This document shows positions 23,120 to 38,067 of a DNA stretch of 64,000 nucleotides, one piece after another; within the stretch, counting starts at the first letter, position 1, and each line of letters starts with the position of its first letter. Made by a program: the position numbers and the translations under genes. Under the pieces are notes generated by a model, which worked only from the letters and a program-made list of their open reading frames with translations, made no database searches and was not told the origin of the DNA. Source of the stretch: Rhodocyclaceae bacterium (lineage in GTDB: Bacteria; Pseudomonadota; Gammaproteobacteria; Burkholderiales; Rhodocyclaceae); the NCBI GenBank assembly GCA_023383815.1, contig JAHDYG010000013.1:41145-105144 (forward strand), read 5' to 3'.

Positions 23120-23134
23120 CACCCGCTACGGGTG
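23120..23134 (+). terminator. Weak hairpin after nhaR
   Basis: CACCCG and CGGGTG form a 6-bp stem with a 3-base loop, 12 bases after the nhaR stop. There is no T-tract, so intrinsic termination is doubtful. Confidence 0.3.
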
Positions 23135-23245
23135 CAGCAGACCGACCGCAGTGCTATCATCGCGCCGCCTCGCGATCGGTCCACCCGGAATTCCGGGGGC
23201 GCGGCACGAGCCCGCACCTGCCTTCGCAAGAGCTGGATCATGCAC

Positions 23246-23332
23246 TGGTGCCGGGAGAGGGACTCGAACCCTCACGGTGTCACCACCGGCGGATTTTGAG
23301 TCCGCTGCGTCTACCGATTCCGCCATCCCGGC
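23246..23332 (-). tRNA. tRNA-Leu (anticodon CAA)
   Basis: The minus strand folds as an 87-base class II tRNA including an encoded CCA end. The acceptor stem GCCGGGA pairs with TCCCGGC; the anticodon loop reads ACTCAAAAT with anticodon CAA, so it decodes UUG. The long variable arm (GGTGGTGACACC region) and the T arm GGGTTCGAGTCCC are intact. A class II tRNA with CAA is tRNA-Leu. It stands alone between nhaR and queA, and is transcribed away from queA. Confidence 0.97.
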
Positions 23333-23345
23333 CGGGAGGCGGCGT

Positions 23346-23375
23346 ATTATCAACGAAGACCGCCGCGCGCGGCAA
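23346..23375 (-). promoter_or_regulatory. Promoter of tRNA-Leu(CAA)
   Basis: On the minus strand TTGCCG (23375-23370), an 18-base spacer and GATAAT (23351-23346) lie just upstream of the tRNA, with a start predicted near 23339. The -35 box lies immediately beside the queA start codon (23380) on the opposite strand. Confidence 0.65.
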
Positions 23376-23379
23376 GTTC

Positions 23380-25516
<2,137 letters not shown>

Positions 25517-25555
25517 AGGCACAAGACGGGGGCGAGTCCGTGCACATCCGCCTGC

Positions 25556-25564
25556 TGGTATAAT
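25556..25564 (+). promoter_or_regulatory. Extended -10 promoter for yajC-secDF
   Basis: TGGTATAAT, a perfect -10 with a TGn extension, lies 33 bases before the yajC start codon in the 80-base gap after tgt. No good -35 is present, as is usual for extended -10 promoters. It would let yajC-secD-secF be transcribed apart from queA-tgt. Confidence 0.55.
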
Positions 25565-25596
25565 CGGCCGTTTGTTCAACCTGTCCGGAGTTCAAA

Positions 25597-25920
25597 GTGT
25601 TCATTTCCAACGCATACGCGCAAGCGGCACAGGCCGATCAGACCGGTGGCCTGCTCGGCCTGCTGCCGCTGATCCTGATGTTCGTGGTGCTGTGGTTCCT
25701 GATGATCCGCCCGCAGATGAAGCGCGCCAAGGAGCACAAGAACATGGTTGCCGCGCTCGCCAAGGGCGATGAAGTGGTCACGGGGGGCGGCGTCGCCGGA
25801 CGGATCACCGAGCTCGGCGAGAATTTCGTCCGCGTCGAAGTCGCCGAAAAGGTTGATGTCCTCGTGCAGCGGCAGGCCATTGCGACCGTCCTGCCGAAAG
25901 GGACCCTGAAGACGCTGTAA
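25597..25920 (+). CDS. yajC: Sec translocon accessory protein YajC
   Basis: Small inner-membrane subunit of the SecDF-YajC complex. The 107-residue protein has one transmembrane helix (about residues 18-37) and a cytoplasmic domain with GDEVVTGGGVAGRITELGENF. The GTG start at 25597 has GGAG six bases upstream and gives the typical MFISNAYAQA N-terminus. It is followed by secD after 120 bases. Confidence 0.96.
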   Translation: MFISNAYAQAAQADQTGGLLGLLPLILMFVVLWFLMIRPQMKRAKEHKNMVAALAKGDEVVTGGGVAGRITELGENFVRVEVAEKVDVLVQRQAIATVLPKGTLKTL

Positions 25921-26040
25921 GCGGGCCAGCAACACAGGCAGCCCGTCTGCCGCCGCGCACTCCGCCCGGTGCCCCGACAAGGAAGCGGCCCTCAATCAGC
26001 CGCTGCCTTGCCCCCTTCTCCGAGAACAAGCACACCCGTC

Positions 26041-27879
26041 ATGAACCGCTATCCGCTCTGGAAGAACATCCTGATCTGCGTGATCCTGTTCTTCGGCCTG
26101 ATCTACACCCTCCCCAACTTCTATGGAGAGGTTCCCGCCGTCCAGATCTCGAGCGGCAAGGCGACCCTGAAGCTCGATCCTGCGCTCATCGCGCCGATCG
26201 AAAAGACCCTCCAGGATGCCGGTATCGAGCATACCGGGGTGTTCGCCGAAGAGAACAGCGTCCGGTTTCGCTTCGGCGGCACGGAAGACCAGCTTCGGGC
26301 CAAGGATCTGATCGAGGAACAGCTCATCCCCGACCCCGCAGATCCGTCCTACGTCGTCGCACTGAACCTGCTGCCGGCCTCGCCGAACTGGCTCAGCAGC
26401 ATTCGCGCGCTTCCGATGTATCTGGGGCTGGACCTGCGCGGAGGCGTGCACTTCCTGCTCGAAGTCGACATGCCGGGGGCGATCGTCAATCGCCTCGACT
26501 CGACCGCCGCCGACCTGCGCACCCTGATGCGTGACCGGCGCATCCGCCACGCAGGCATCAGCCGCGAAGGCAACACGGTACACCTGCGCTTTCGCGACGC
26601 AGAACTGCGCGAAGCTGCGCGCGCGGCGATCCTGAACAATACCAATGATCTGCAGCTCGTCCCCCGCGACGACGCTGCGAACGACCTCAAGCTGATCGCG
26701 TCGCTGACCCCGCAGGCCCAGCAGACCATCCGCGAGTTTGCGATCAAGCAGAACATCACCACGCTGCACAACCGCATCAACGAACTGGGCGTCGCCGAAC
26801 CCGTGATCCAGCAACAGGGCATGGACCGCATCGTCGTCCAGTTGCCGGGCGTGCAGGACGTCGCAAAGGCCAAGGACATTCTCGGCCGCACCGCGACGCT
26901 CGAGATCCGGATGGTGGACGACACCCCCGGCGCGCTAGAGGCAGCGATGTCCGGCCAGCTCCCGCTCGGCACGGAGCTCTATACCGAACGCGGCGGACTT
27001 CCTCTGCTCGTGAAGAATGACGTGATGCTGACCGGCGACCGGCTCACGGACGCACAGCCCGGCTTCGACAGCCAGTCGAACGAACCGGCGGTCTTTCTCA
27101 ACCTCGATTCGGCCGGCTCCCGCATCTTTCGCGATGTCACGCGTGAGAATGTCGGCAAGCGGATGGCCATCCTGCTGATCGAGAAGGGACGCGGAGAAGT
27201 CATCACGGCGCCGGTGATCCGCACCGAGATCGGTGGCGGGCGCGTGCAGATTTCGGGCAGCATGACCACGGTCGAGGCCAACGACGTCGCGCTGCTGCTG
27301 CGTGCGGGCAGCCTTGCCGCGCCCATGCAGATCATCGAGGAACGTACCGTCGGCCCCAGCCTCGGTGCAGAGAACATCGCGCGCGGCTTCAATTCGGTGC
27401 TATGGGGCATGCTCGCCATCGCAGTGTTCGTCATGGTCTATTACTCTGCGATCGGCGTCATCTCGGTCATCGCACTCGCGGCCAACCTGATGCTGCTGAT
27501 TGCCCTGCTCTCGCTCCTGCAGGCGACGCTCACACTCCCGGGCATCGCCGCGATCGCGCTGACGCTCGGCATGGCAATCGACGCCAACGTGCTGATCAAT
27601 GAACGCATCCGCGAGGAACTGAGAAACGGCGTCACCCCCCAGGCGGCCATCCACGCCGGCTACGATCGCGCCTTCGACACGATCCTGGACGCGAACGTGA
27701 CGACCTTCATCGCCGGGATTGCGCTGCTGGTCTTCGGCTCCGGGCCGGTCCGCGGCTTCGCAGTCGTGCTCTGCCTCGGAATCCTCACATCAGTGTTCAG
27801 CGCGGTGATCGTGTCGCGCATGTTCGTCAACCTGCTCTACGGCCGCCAGCGCAAACTCGCCGGCGTGCGGATTGGCTGA
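26041..27879 (+). CDS. secD: Protein translocase subunit SecD
   Basis: RND-like membrane protein that uses the proton gradient to pull proteins out on the periplasmic side, working with SecF. The 612-residue protein has an N-terminal transmembrane helix (about 7-25), large periplasmic P1 domains (LGLDLRGGVHFLLEVDM; ELGVAEPVIQQQGMDRIVVQLPG) and five C-terminal helices with TLGMAIDANVLINERIREE. The ATG at 26041 is the family start. Confidence 0.97.
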   Translation: MNRYPLWKNILICVILFFGLIYTLPNFYGEVPAVQISSGKATLKLDPALIAPIEKTLQDAGIEHTGVFAEENSVRFRFGGTEDQLRAKDLIEEQLIPDPADPSYVVALNLLPASPNWLSSIRALPMYLGLDLRGGVHFLLEVDMPGAIVNRLDSTAADLRTLMRDRRIRHAGISREGNTVHLRFRDAELREAARAAILNNTNDLQLVPRDDAANDLKLIASLTPQAQQTIREFAIKQNITTLHNRINELGVAEPVIQQQGMDRIVVQLPGVQDVAKAKDILGRTATLEIRMVDDTPGALEAAMSGQLPLGTELYTERGGLPLLVKNDVMLTGDRLTDAQPGFDSQSNEPAVFLNLDSAGSRIFRDVTRENVGKRMAILLIEKGRGEVITAPVIRTEIGGGRVQISGSMTTVEANDVALLLRAGSLAAPMQIIEERTVGPSLGAENIARGFNSVLWGMLAIAVFVMVYYSAIGVISVIALAANLMLLIALLSLLQATLTLPGIAAIALTLGMAIDANVLINERIREELRNGVTPQAAIHAGYDRAFDTILDANVTTFIAGIALLVFGSGPVRGFAVVLCLGILTSVFSAVIVSRMFVNLLYGRQRKLAGVRIG

Positions 27880-27910
27880 CCCCTCACGGATCGCCTAAGG
27901 AACCCTCATC

Positions 27911-28843
27911 ATGGAATTCTTCCGGGTCAAGAATGATCTGCCCTTCACGCGCCATGCGCTGAAGTTCAACATCTTTTCCATCATCGTCGTCGTGCTCGCC
28001 GTGTTTTTCCTGGCGACTCGCGGACTCAACCTCTCGGTCGAGTTCACCGGCGGAACCCTCGTCGAAGTGCACTACCCGGACGCGGTCCAGGTCGAACCGA
28101 TCCGCCAGGCGCTGGCGGGTGCGGGTTATGTCGACGCCCAGGCCCAGCACTTCGGGGGTACGCGCGATGTGCTGGTCCGGCTGCCGACGCGCGCAGACAC
28201 GGATTCCGACGACATCTCCCAGAAGGTCATCACCGCACTGACCGCCCTCGAAGGCCCAAAACCCGAACTGAGGCGCGTGGAATACGTCGGGCCGCAGATC
28301 GGCGAGGAACTGGCCGAAGAAGGAGCGCTTGCACTGCTGTTCGTGCTGATCGGCATCATGATCTACCTCGCGCTGCGTTTCGAATGGCGCTTCGCGGTCG
28401 GCGCAACCATCGCGATCCTGCACGACATGGTCGTCATTCTGGGATTTTTCGCGTTGTTCCAGTGGGACTTCTCGCTGGCCGTACTCGCTGCGGTGCTTGC
28501 TGCGCTCGGCTACTCGGTGAACGAGACCGTCATCATCTTCGACCGCATCCGCGAATCCTTCAAGAAGAAGCGCGGAATGACCACCCCAGAGGTCATCGAC
28601 CATGCCATCACGCGCGTCATCTCGCGCACCGTGATCACGCACACGACGACCTTGATGGTGGTATTCACGATGCTGATCTTCGGCGGCGAGACCCTGCATT
28701 ACTTCTCGCTTGCACTTGCGATCAGCATCATTTTCGGCATGTACTCCTCGATGTTCGTGTCGAGCCCGATCGTGATGTGGCTCGGGGTCTCGCGCGAGCA
28801 GTTCGTCAAGCCAAAGAAGACCAAGGAAGAGGCAGTCGTCTAG
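27911..28843 (+). CDS. secF: Protein translocase subunit SecF
   Basis: Partner of SecD. The 310-residue protein has six predicted helices, the periplasmic motif LSVEFTGGTLVEV, and C-terminal RND segments (LAALGYSVNETVIIFDRIRE; RTVITHTTTLMVVF). It starts 31 bases after secD and is the last gene of the plus-strand run. The 80 bases to the convergent gene at 28924 hold only small GC-rich inverted repeats and no clear terminator. Confidence 0.97.
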   Translation: MEFFRVKNDLPFTRHALKFNIFSIIVVVLAVFFLATRGLNLSVEFTGGTLVEVHYPDAVQVEPIRQALAGAGYVDAQAQHFGGTRDVLVRLPTRADTDSDDISQKVITALTALEGPKPELRRVEYVGPQIGEELAEEGALALLFVLIGIMIYLALRFEWRFAVGATIAILHDMVVILGFFALFQWDFSLAVLAAVLAALGYSVNETVIIFDRIRESFKKKRGMTTPEVIDHAITRVISRTVITHTTTLMVVFTMLIFGGETLHYFSLALAISIIFGMYSSMFVSSPIVMWLGVSREQFVKPKKTKEEAVV

Positions 28844-28923
28844 TCGGGACCTGGCGGCCAGGACAGGGGCTTACCGCATCGCGCGCTGCCCAGCCCCCGT
28901 TCAGTCGGCGCGGATCTTCGGCT

Positions 28924-29241
28924 TCAAAGCGCAAACACCTGCTTCACCCGCAGGGTTTCGCGCCGTTCGACGAGCCCAATCAGGCGGTCGATGTTCGGAT
29001 GCTTGCCCGGATTCTCGCGGGCATCCACCGTGTGCTCGGCGTACAGTTCGAGCCCTTTCGCTGCTGCATCCGGGGTGATCGCGCCGTGGATCTGTGCCAG
29101 ATGGTTGTAGAGCGCGAGCGAGCCCGCCTGCCCTGGCTTGTTCTCGATCGTCGCAACGGCGGCGCCGTTTTCATCAATGAGCGCCAGGGCCGCGAGATGG
29201 GACACGCCCGGCAACTGGCGAAGGTTGTCTGCAAACGCCAT
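28924..29241 (-). CDS. Small conserved protein, DUF2322-like
   Basis: A 105-residue soluble protein with no signal peptide or membrane helix, starting MAFADNLRQLPGVSHLAALAL and ending in a basic, Leu-rich segment (RLIGLVERRETLRVKQVFAL). It resembles DUF2322, a family of unknown function found in betaproteobacteria; this is recognition from memory and not a search. It starts five bases after the purB stop, so it is probably in the same transcript. No function is proposed. Confidence 0.75.
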   Translation of the reverse strand: MAFADNLRQLPGVSHLAALALIDENGAAVATIENKPGQAGSLALYNHLAQIHGAITPDAAAKGLELYAEHTVDARENPGKHPNIDRLIGLVERRETLRVKQVFAL

Positions 29242-29246
29242 CCTCG

Positions 29247-30644
<1,398 letters not shown>

Positions 30645-30672
30645 TTACCCGCTCGCCGGAAGAGTCCACGTA

Positions 30673-31911
30673 CTAGCTGCGGTAGTCGGCGTTGATCTTC
30701 ACGTAGTCGTAGGAAAAATCGCAGGTCCAGACCGTCGCGCTTGCGCTCCCGCGGGCGAGGTCGACGCGGATCCCGATCTCTGCGCCTGCCATCACACGCG
30801 CGCCATCGTCCTCGCGGTAGCTCGTGGCGCGCCCGCCGGATTCCGCAACCAACACGGACTCGGTCGCGCTTTCGAGACGCACACTGAGCGCTGAAACGTC
30901 CAGATCCTCGACGCCTGCGTATCCGATCGCCGCGAGAATGCGGCCCAGATTCGGGTCCGAGGCAAAGAATGCCGTCTTGACCAGCGGCGAGTGCGCAACG
31001 GCGTAGGCGACCTTCCGGCATTCGTCGCGATCGCGGCCATTGTCCACCGCCACCGTGATGAACTTGGTCGCGCCTTCGCCGTCCCGGACGATCGCCTGCG
31101 CCAGTTCGACACTGACCCCGATCACCGCATCACGAAGGAGCCTCCACTGATCCGACCGAGCGTCGGCAATCTCGGCGTTGCCGGCCGTGCCGGTGGCAAT
31201 CAGGACGAAGGAGTCATTGGTCGACGTATCCCCATCGACCGTGATGCTGTTGAACGACAGATCCGCCGCCTCGACCACCAGCCGCTCCAGCAGGGGCTGG
31301 GCAATCGCACAATCGGTCGCGACGAAACCGAGCATGGTCGCCATGTTCGGACGGATCATCCCGGCACCCTTGCTGATACCCGTGATCGTCACCTTCATGC
31401 CGTCGAGTTCGATCGTCCGCGAAGCCGCCTTCGCGACCGTGTCGGTCGTCATGATCGCGTGCGCGGCGTCATGCCAGCCGTCGGGGCGCAGTGCCGCCCG
31501 CGCGGCAGGCAGTCCGGCCACGATGCGTTCGACCGGCAGGGGTTCCAGAATGACGCCGGTCGAAAAGGGCAGTACCTGATTGGGCGCAATCTCGAGCATC
31601 CGGGCAACGGCCGCGCAACACGCGTTCGCGTTGGCAAGCCCCTCCTCGCCCGTCCCGGCGTTCGCAACCCCGGTATTGATCAGAAGCGCCCGCACCTCAC
31701 CACCGAGCAAGTGCTCGCGGCATACCTGGACCGGCGCGGCACAGAACCGGTTGCGTGTGAAGACGCCCGCCACACGACTCCCCTCGACGAGTTCCACGAG
31801 CGTCAGATCGCGCCGCCCGGGCTTGCGGATTCCGGCCACGGCCACACCGAGCGTGACGCCACCGACCGGCTTGAGTTGGTCCGCTGCGGGGGTCGAGTAG
31901 TTCACAGGCAT
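30673..31911 (-). CDS. argJ: Bifunctional ornithine acetyltransferase/N-acetylglutamate synthase
   Basis: Recycles the acetyl group in arginine synthesis. The 412-residue precursor is cut by itself before Thr192 in MATMLGF, preceded by KGAGMIRPN. Other family segments are [38 protein letters not shown] and [19 protein letters not shown] chose the ATG at 31911 (MPVNYSTPA), which has GGAG seven bases upstream; an ATG eight codons earlier also exists. Confidence 0.96.
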   Translation of the reverse strand: MPVNYSTPAADQLKPVGGVTLGVAVAGIRKPGRRDLTLVELVEGSRVAGVFTRNRFCAAPVQVCREHLLGGEVRALLINTGVANAGTGEEGLANANACCAAVARMLEIAPNQVLPFSTGVILEPLPVERIVAGLPAARAALRPDGWHDAAHAIMTTDTVAKAASRTIELDGMKVTITGISKGAGMIRPNMATMLGFVATDCAIAQPLLERLVVEAADLSFNSITVDGDTSTNDSFVLIATGTAGNAEIADARSDQWRLLRDAVIGVSVELAQAIVRDGEGATKFITVAVDNGRDRDECRKVAYAVAHSPLVKTAFFASDPNLGRILAAIGYAGVEDLDVSALSVRLESATESVLVAESGGRATSYREDDGARVMAGAEIGIRVDLARGSASATVWTCDFSYDYVKINADYRS

Positions 31912-31947
31912 CGTCGCTCTCCAGGGGCTGTTCATGGGCGGGCAGCC

Positions 31948-31956
31948 ATTCTAGCA
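31948..31956 (-). promoter_or_regulatory. Candidate extended -10 promoter of argJ
   Basis: The minus strand reads TGCTAGAAT 37 bases before the argJ ATG, in the 84-base gap after the HDOD-GAF gene. No clear -35 or ArgR box was seen. Confidence 0.4.
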
Positions 31957-31995
31957 GCACGCACGAACCGTACGCGGCCGACACGCCGGCAGCCC

Positions 31996-33525
31996 TCAGT
32001 TATCCGCGCCTGGGGACTGGATCGACCCCGAACTCAGCGCGATCTGCTGCACGAAGAGCTGAAACGCCTCGAAGCTCTCGTCATCGAGTGTCGCGGACGG
32101 TGCGGTCCGGTCGGCGTAGAACAGCCCGATCACATGGCCCCGAATGACGATGGGCGCGATGCACCCGAGCACGCATTCGGTCACCATCTGCAGTCGGTCC
32201 AGACGCAACCCCTCGACGCTCTCGCCGGGACGGAAGCGCAGTGCGCGCGGTCTGCGAAAGAACTCGTTGAAAAGGTCACCGGCCCGCTCGTCAAGCGAGA
32301 AGACGAACTGCTGCCGCAGCGCCTCGGCACCCACCCCGAGGGCTGCCTTGCCCAGCAGTTGCTGGCGATTCGGCGTGAGCATCGCGAACAGCACCCGGTC
32401 GAACCCGACGCCGCGATACAGGCCTTCCAGCACGAGGTTCATGACCTGATTGATGCCCGCACCCGTGCTGATCATTCCGGACAATTCTCGCAGGATGCGG
32501 AGCTGGAGCATCGGATCGGGATCGCGGCTCACCACTTCGGCGAGCGGTGCTACCGCCTCCGGCTTGCGGCGTGCCGGAATCTGAAGCGCTGCCTCCCCAG
32601 CCCCGAAGCAGGCAGCAACACCCACGGCCTCCTCGGTTCCGGAAACCAGTGCGTTCTCCATGTCCTCAAACGGAATGTTCGCGAAGTGGGCCAGCCGCCG
32701 AACCAGATCTCGCGTCGCCGGCTGCTCCCACCCCTTGCGCGCCTCGACGGCGATGCCCTGGGCGAACAGGATCGATTGCTCGGCGGGTCCGGGACGCCGT
32801 CCTTCCAGCAAGGATTGCAGCAGCGGTCCGAGTTTCCACTCGCGCGCGAGCCCGACCGAGATCTGGCGCAGCCGGAACCCGAGCACGGCCTGTTGCGCCT
32901 GCTCCGGCTCCAGCGTCCCCTCGCTCAGGATCGCATCGAGCCGCTGTGCTGCCTCGCCGCCGAACGCCCAGAACGCCATCTCGCCAACGCGCGACAGCAA
33001 TGCGGCGATGAACATTTCTTCGCCGCGAGGATCCCGCCGGATCGACGCAATCGAGCGCGTCAGGACGGCGGTATGAAAGCTGCGCGCCATCTCCTCGACG
33101 ACCCGCCGGCGTACACCGGCGGCAAGAAGGGAATCCACGAGCCGGATGCCAACCGCCATCGCCGCAACGAGGTTGAATCCGAGCACGACGATCGCACGGC
33201 TGATGGTGCTGATGTTCAGTCGCGCGGGATTGTAATAGGCACTGTTCGCGAGCTTCAGCACCTTGGCGGTCATCGCCGCATCCTGAAGGATCACGCGCGC
33301 CAGGCGATCGGTCGAAGCGGATTCATCGTCGGCGATCGACTGCACCAGCACCACGGTCGCACCGAGCGCCGGCATCTCCTCATCGCGAATACGAGCCACC
33401 CACTCGGCAGCAGTCTTCGGACTGCGGCCGCCGGCGGAGCGCACCCCGGCGCCCGGAAGGGCGCTGGACTCAGTCGCCTTACCGGTACCCTTGTCGGCCG
33501 AAGAACCGGATCCGGCCATTCTCAC
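31996..33525 (-). CDS. HDOD-GAF domain signalling protein
   Basis: A 509-residue cytoplasmic protein. Residues 1-38 are low-complexity (Gly/Ser/Ala). About 40-245 form an HDOD domain (GATVVLVQSIADDES, VLKLANSAYYNPARLNIST, SRAIVVLGFN), a relative of HD-domain phosphohydrolases that lacks the metal-binding HD residues. The C-terminal part (about 330-495) looks like a GAF domain (MNLVLEGLYRGVGFDRVLFAML; GCIAPIVIRGHVIGLFYADR). Such proteins are presumed signal-output adaptors, but the signal and target are unknown. It lies 37 bases after secA and 84 before argJ on the same strand. Confidence 0.85.
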   Translation of the reverse strand: MRMAGSGSSADKGTGKATESSALPGAGVRSAGGRSPKTAAEWVARIRDEEMPALGATVVLVQSIADDESASTDRLARVILQDAAMTAKVLKLANSAYYNPARLNISTISRAIVVLGFNLVAAMAVGIRLVDSLLAAGVRRRVVEEMARSFHTAVLTRSIASIRRDPRGEEMFIAALLSRVGEMAFWAFGGEAAQRLDAILSEGTLEPEQAQQAVLGFRLRQISVGLAREWKLGPLLQSLLEGRRPGPAEQSILFAQGIAVEARKGWEQPATRDLVRRLAHFANIPFEDMENALVSGTEEAVGVAACFGAGEAALQIPARRKPEAVAPLAEVVSRDPDPMLQLRILRELSGMISTGAGINQVMNLVLEGLYRGVGFDRVLFAMLTPNRQQLLGKAALGVGAEALRQQFVFSLDERAGDLFNEFFRRPRALRFRPGESVEGLRLDRLQMVTECVLGCIAPIVIRGHVIGLFYADRTAPSATLDDESFEAFQLFVQQIALSSGSIQSPGADN

Positions 33526-33562
33526 ACACCTTTGAAATTACCAACCCGGAAACGAATCCGCG

Positions 33563-36295
<2,733 letters not shown>

Positions 36296-36328
36296 GGATG
36301 GAGGATGGGTCGATTCGGCAAAAGCGTG

Positions 36329-36337
36329 ATCTTAGCA
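36329..36337 (-). promoter_or_regulatory. Candidate extended -10 promoter of secA
   Basis: TGCTAAGAT on the minus strand lies 35 bases before the secA ATG, in the 136-base divergent gap to the DciA-like gene. No -35 was recognised. A SecM-like regulatory gene is absent from this side of secA. Confidence 0.35.
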
Positions 36338-36431
36338 TGAGCGCATCGCTTGCCTCCTATGCGCGTCCCAGATGGGCAGGCAATCTCGTCGCGCGCATGG
36401 TAAGTTCAGGCTTTGCGCAGACCACATCCTC

Positions 36432-36920
36432 ATGGCCGCTCCCCTGCAGCGATATCTCGAACACGGAGACACCCTGGCGCGCCTGCAGGATCACGCCGGC
36501 CGCCTGTTGCGCGCCCAGTCGATCCTCGTGTCGCTGCTCCCCCCGCCCTTGGGTGAGCATTGCGCCGTGGCCAATCTGAAACAGGGAGCGCTGGTCGTGT
36601 TCGCGGCCAACGGCGCGACAGCCGCGCGGGTCCGCCAGCTCGTGCCGACCTTGCTGGACGGATTCGCCGCCGCTGGAGTTCCGCTTCGTGAGATCAAGCT
36701 GAAGGTCCGTATCGACCAGGGCGCCGTCCAGGCTGCACCCCGGACGCCACGGGTACTGACGGATGCCGCGCGCGTGAGCCTTGAAGCGCTTGCCGCCTCG
36801 CTGCCCACAGACGCCCCGCTTCGATCCTCGATTGACCGGCTGCTTGAGCGCGGCCGGCACGACGACCCCAGCGCGCCCTTCAAGCCGCCAGGCGCTCAAG
36901 CACGAAAAGCCCCAGGATGA
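36432..36920 (+). CDS. DUF721 protein, DciA-like replicative helicase loader
   Basis: A 162-residue protein with a DUF721 domain in its N-terminal two-thirds (LQRYLEHGDTLARLQDHAGR ... HCAVANLKQGALVVFAANGA) and a basic, proline-rich tail. DUF721 proteins are the DciA class, which load DnaB in bacteria without DnaC; the position between secA and the lpxC-ftsZ region is common in betaproteobacteria. The start at 36432 (MAAPLQRYLEH) was preferred over an in-frame ATG at 36372. Its last 41 bases overlap the convergent small ORF at 36880. Confidence 0.8.
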   Translation: MAAPLQRYLEHGDTLARLQDHAGRLLRAQSILVSLLPPPLGEHCAVANLKQGALVVFAANGATAARVRQLVPTLLDGFAAAGVPLREIKLKVRIDQGAVQAAPRTPRVLTDAARVSLEALAASLPTDAPLRSSIDRLLERGRHDDPSAPFKPPGAQARKAPG

Positions 36921-37059
36921 GCAGCAGCACGGCGATGCCGATGCGTGCGAGCAGCCACGCAGATCTGCGATAGCGCGGATTTCCGGTCAGGATCCAGGCG
37001 ATCAGCGAACCCCCGGTCGCGAGCAGGATCGCCAGCGCAACCAGGCGTGCGATGAGCAT
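36880..37059 (-). CDS. Very small membrane protein after lpxC
   Basis: A 59-codon frame beginning MLIARLVALAILLATGGSLI and ending FVLERLAA. Two hydrophobic stretches (about residues 4-23 and 40-55) flank a basic loop (NPRYRRSAWLLARI), giving a likely two-helix inner-membrane protein. It starts three bases after the lpxC stop, so it can be translated by re-initiation on the lpxC mRNA; no clear Shine-Dalgarno is present. I do not recognise the family. Short length keeps the call uncertain, but the charge pattern and spacing argue for a real gene. Confidence 0.55.
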   Translation of the reverse strand: MLIARLVALAILLATGGSLIAWILTGNPRYRRSAWLLARIGIAVLLLILGLFVLERLAA

Positions 37060-37062
37060 GCG

Positions 37063-37986
37063 TCAGGCAAGTACCGGCAGCGCGAACTGCTGCCGCACCG
37101 CGACGGGTGCAGCCTCAGTGCGTTCGAACGTCACCAGTTCCCACGCCGAACGATCTTCGAGGAGTTCCCTCAGCACCTGGTTGTTCATTGCGTGCCCTGC
37201 CTTGTGCGCCGTGTAAGAGGCCAGCAGCGGATGCCCTCCCAGATAGAGGTCGCCAATGGCGTCGAGCACCTTGTGCTTGACGAACTCATCCGGATAGCGC
37301 AGCCCCTCGGCATTGAGCACCCGGTACTCATCCATCACGATGGCGTTGCCGAGACTGCCGCCGAGCGCAAGGCCATTCGCACGCATGAACTCGACGTCCT
37401 GCATGAACCCGAAGGTCCGGGCGCGCGCCACGTCGCGCTCGTACGACTGTTGCGCAAAATCGATCGTTGTCCGGGTTGCAGTGCCGTCGATTGCAGGATG
37501 GTTGAACACGATCGAAAAACTCAGGCGGAAGCCGTCGTATGGCTCCAGCCGCACCCACTTGTCTCCATCGCGCACCTCGACCGGCTTCTTCACGCGCAGA
37601 AAACGCTTGGGAGCGGCCTGTTCCTCCAGTCCGGCCGAACGCAGCAGGAAGACGAAAGGCCCGGAGCTGCCATCGAGGATCGGGATCTCGGGTGCGTCGA
37701 CATCGACATGGACATTGTCGACTCCGAGCCCGGCAAGCGCCGACATGAGATGCTCGACCGTCCCGACCTTGTGTCCATCCGGAGACTGAAGCCCGGAGCA
37801 CATGCGGGTGTCGCACACACTGTACGGATCGGCCGGAAGACTGACCGGTGGATCGAGATCAACCCTGTGGAACACGATCCCCGTGTCGGGTGCGGCCGGA
37901 CGCAGCACCATGCAAACCTTGCGGCCGCCGTGCAGGCCGACCCCGCTGGCGGAGACGAGCGACTTGAGTGTGCGTTGCCTGATCAT
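37063..37986 (-). CDS. lpxC: UDP-3-O-acyl-N-acetylglucosamine deacetylase LpxC
   Basis: Zinc enzyme for the committed step of lipid A synthesis. The 307-residue protein retains the metal ligands His79 ([10 protein letters not shown]), His238 and Asp242 ([11 protein letters not shown]) and the catalytic His265 (HKAGH), at the same positions as E. coli. The ATG at 37986 gives [19 protein letters not shown]. It is the last large gene of the dcw region, 81 bases after ftsZ, with a possible promoter of its own in that gap. In enterobacteria LpxC is degraded by FtsH; the HflKC modulators are encoded at the left of this window. Confidence 0.98.
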   Translation of the reverse strand: MIRQRTLKSLVSASGVGLHGGRKVCMVLRPAAPDTGIVFHRVDLDPPVSLPADPYSVCDTRMCSGLQSPDGHKVGTVEHLMSALAGLGVDNVHVDVDAPEIPILDGSSGPFVFLLRSAGLEEQAAPKRFLRVKKPVEVRDGDKWVRLEPYDGFRLSFSIVFNHPAIDGTATRTTIDFAQQSYERDVARARTFGFMQDVEFMRANGLALGGSLGNAIVMDEYRVLNAEGLRYPDEFVKHKVLDAIGDLYLGGHPLLASYTAHKAGHAMNNQVLRELLEDRSAWELVTFERTEAAPVAVRQQFALPVLA

Positions 37987-38012
37987 CTTGGTTCCGGACT
38001 GGTTAGCCGGGA

Positions 38013-38021
38013 ATTCTATCA
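38013..38021 (-). promoter_or_regulatory. Candidate extended -10 promoter of lpxC
   Basis: TGATAGAAT on the minus strand lies 27 bases before the lpxC ATG, between ftsZ and lpxC. TTGCGT occurs upstream, but only 12 bases away, too close for a normal -35. Confidence 0.4.
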
Positions 38022-38067
38022 TGCAGCGGCACGCAAGCCGGGATGTACACTTCGTGCCCGATCCAGC

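Noticed and set aside
23184..23197. Palindrome CCCGGAATTCCGGG after tRNA-Leu
   Set aside because: Short stem, no T-tract and about 50 bases from the tRNA end; could be chance in GC-rich DNA.
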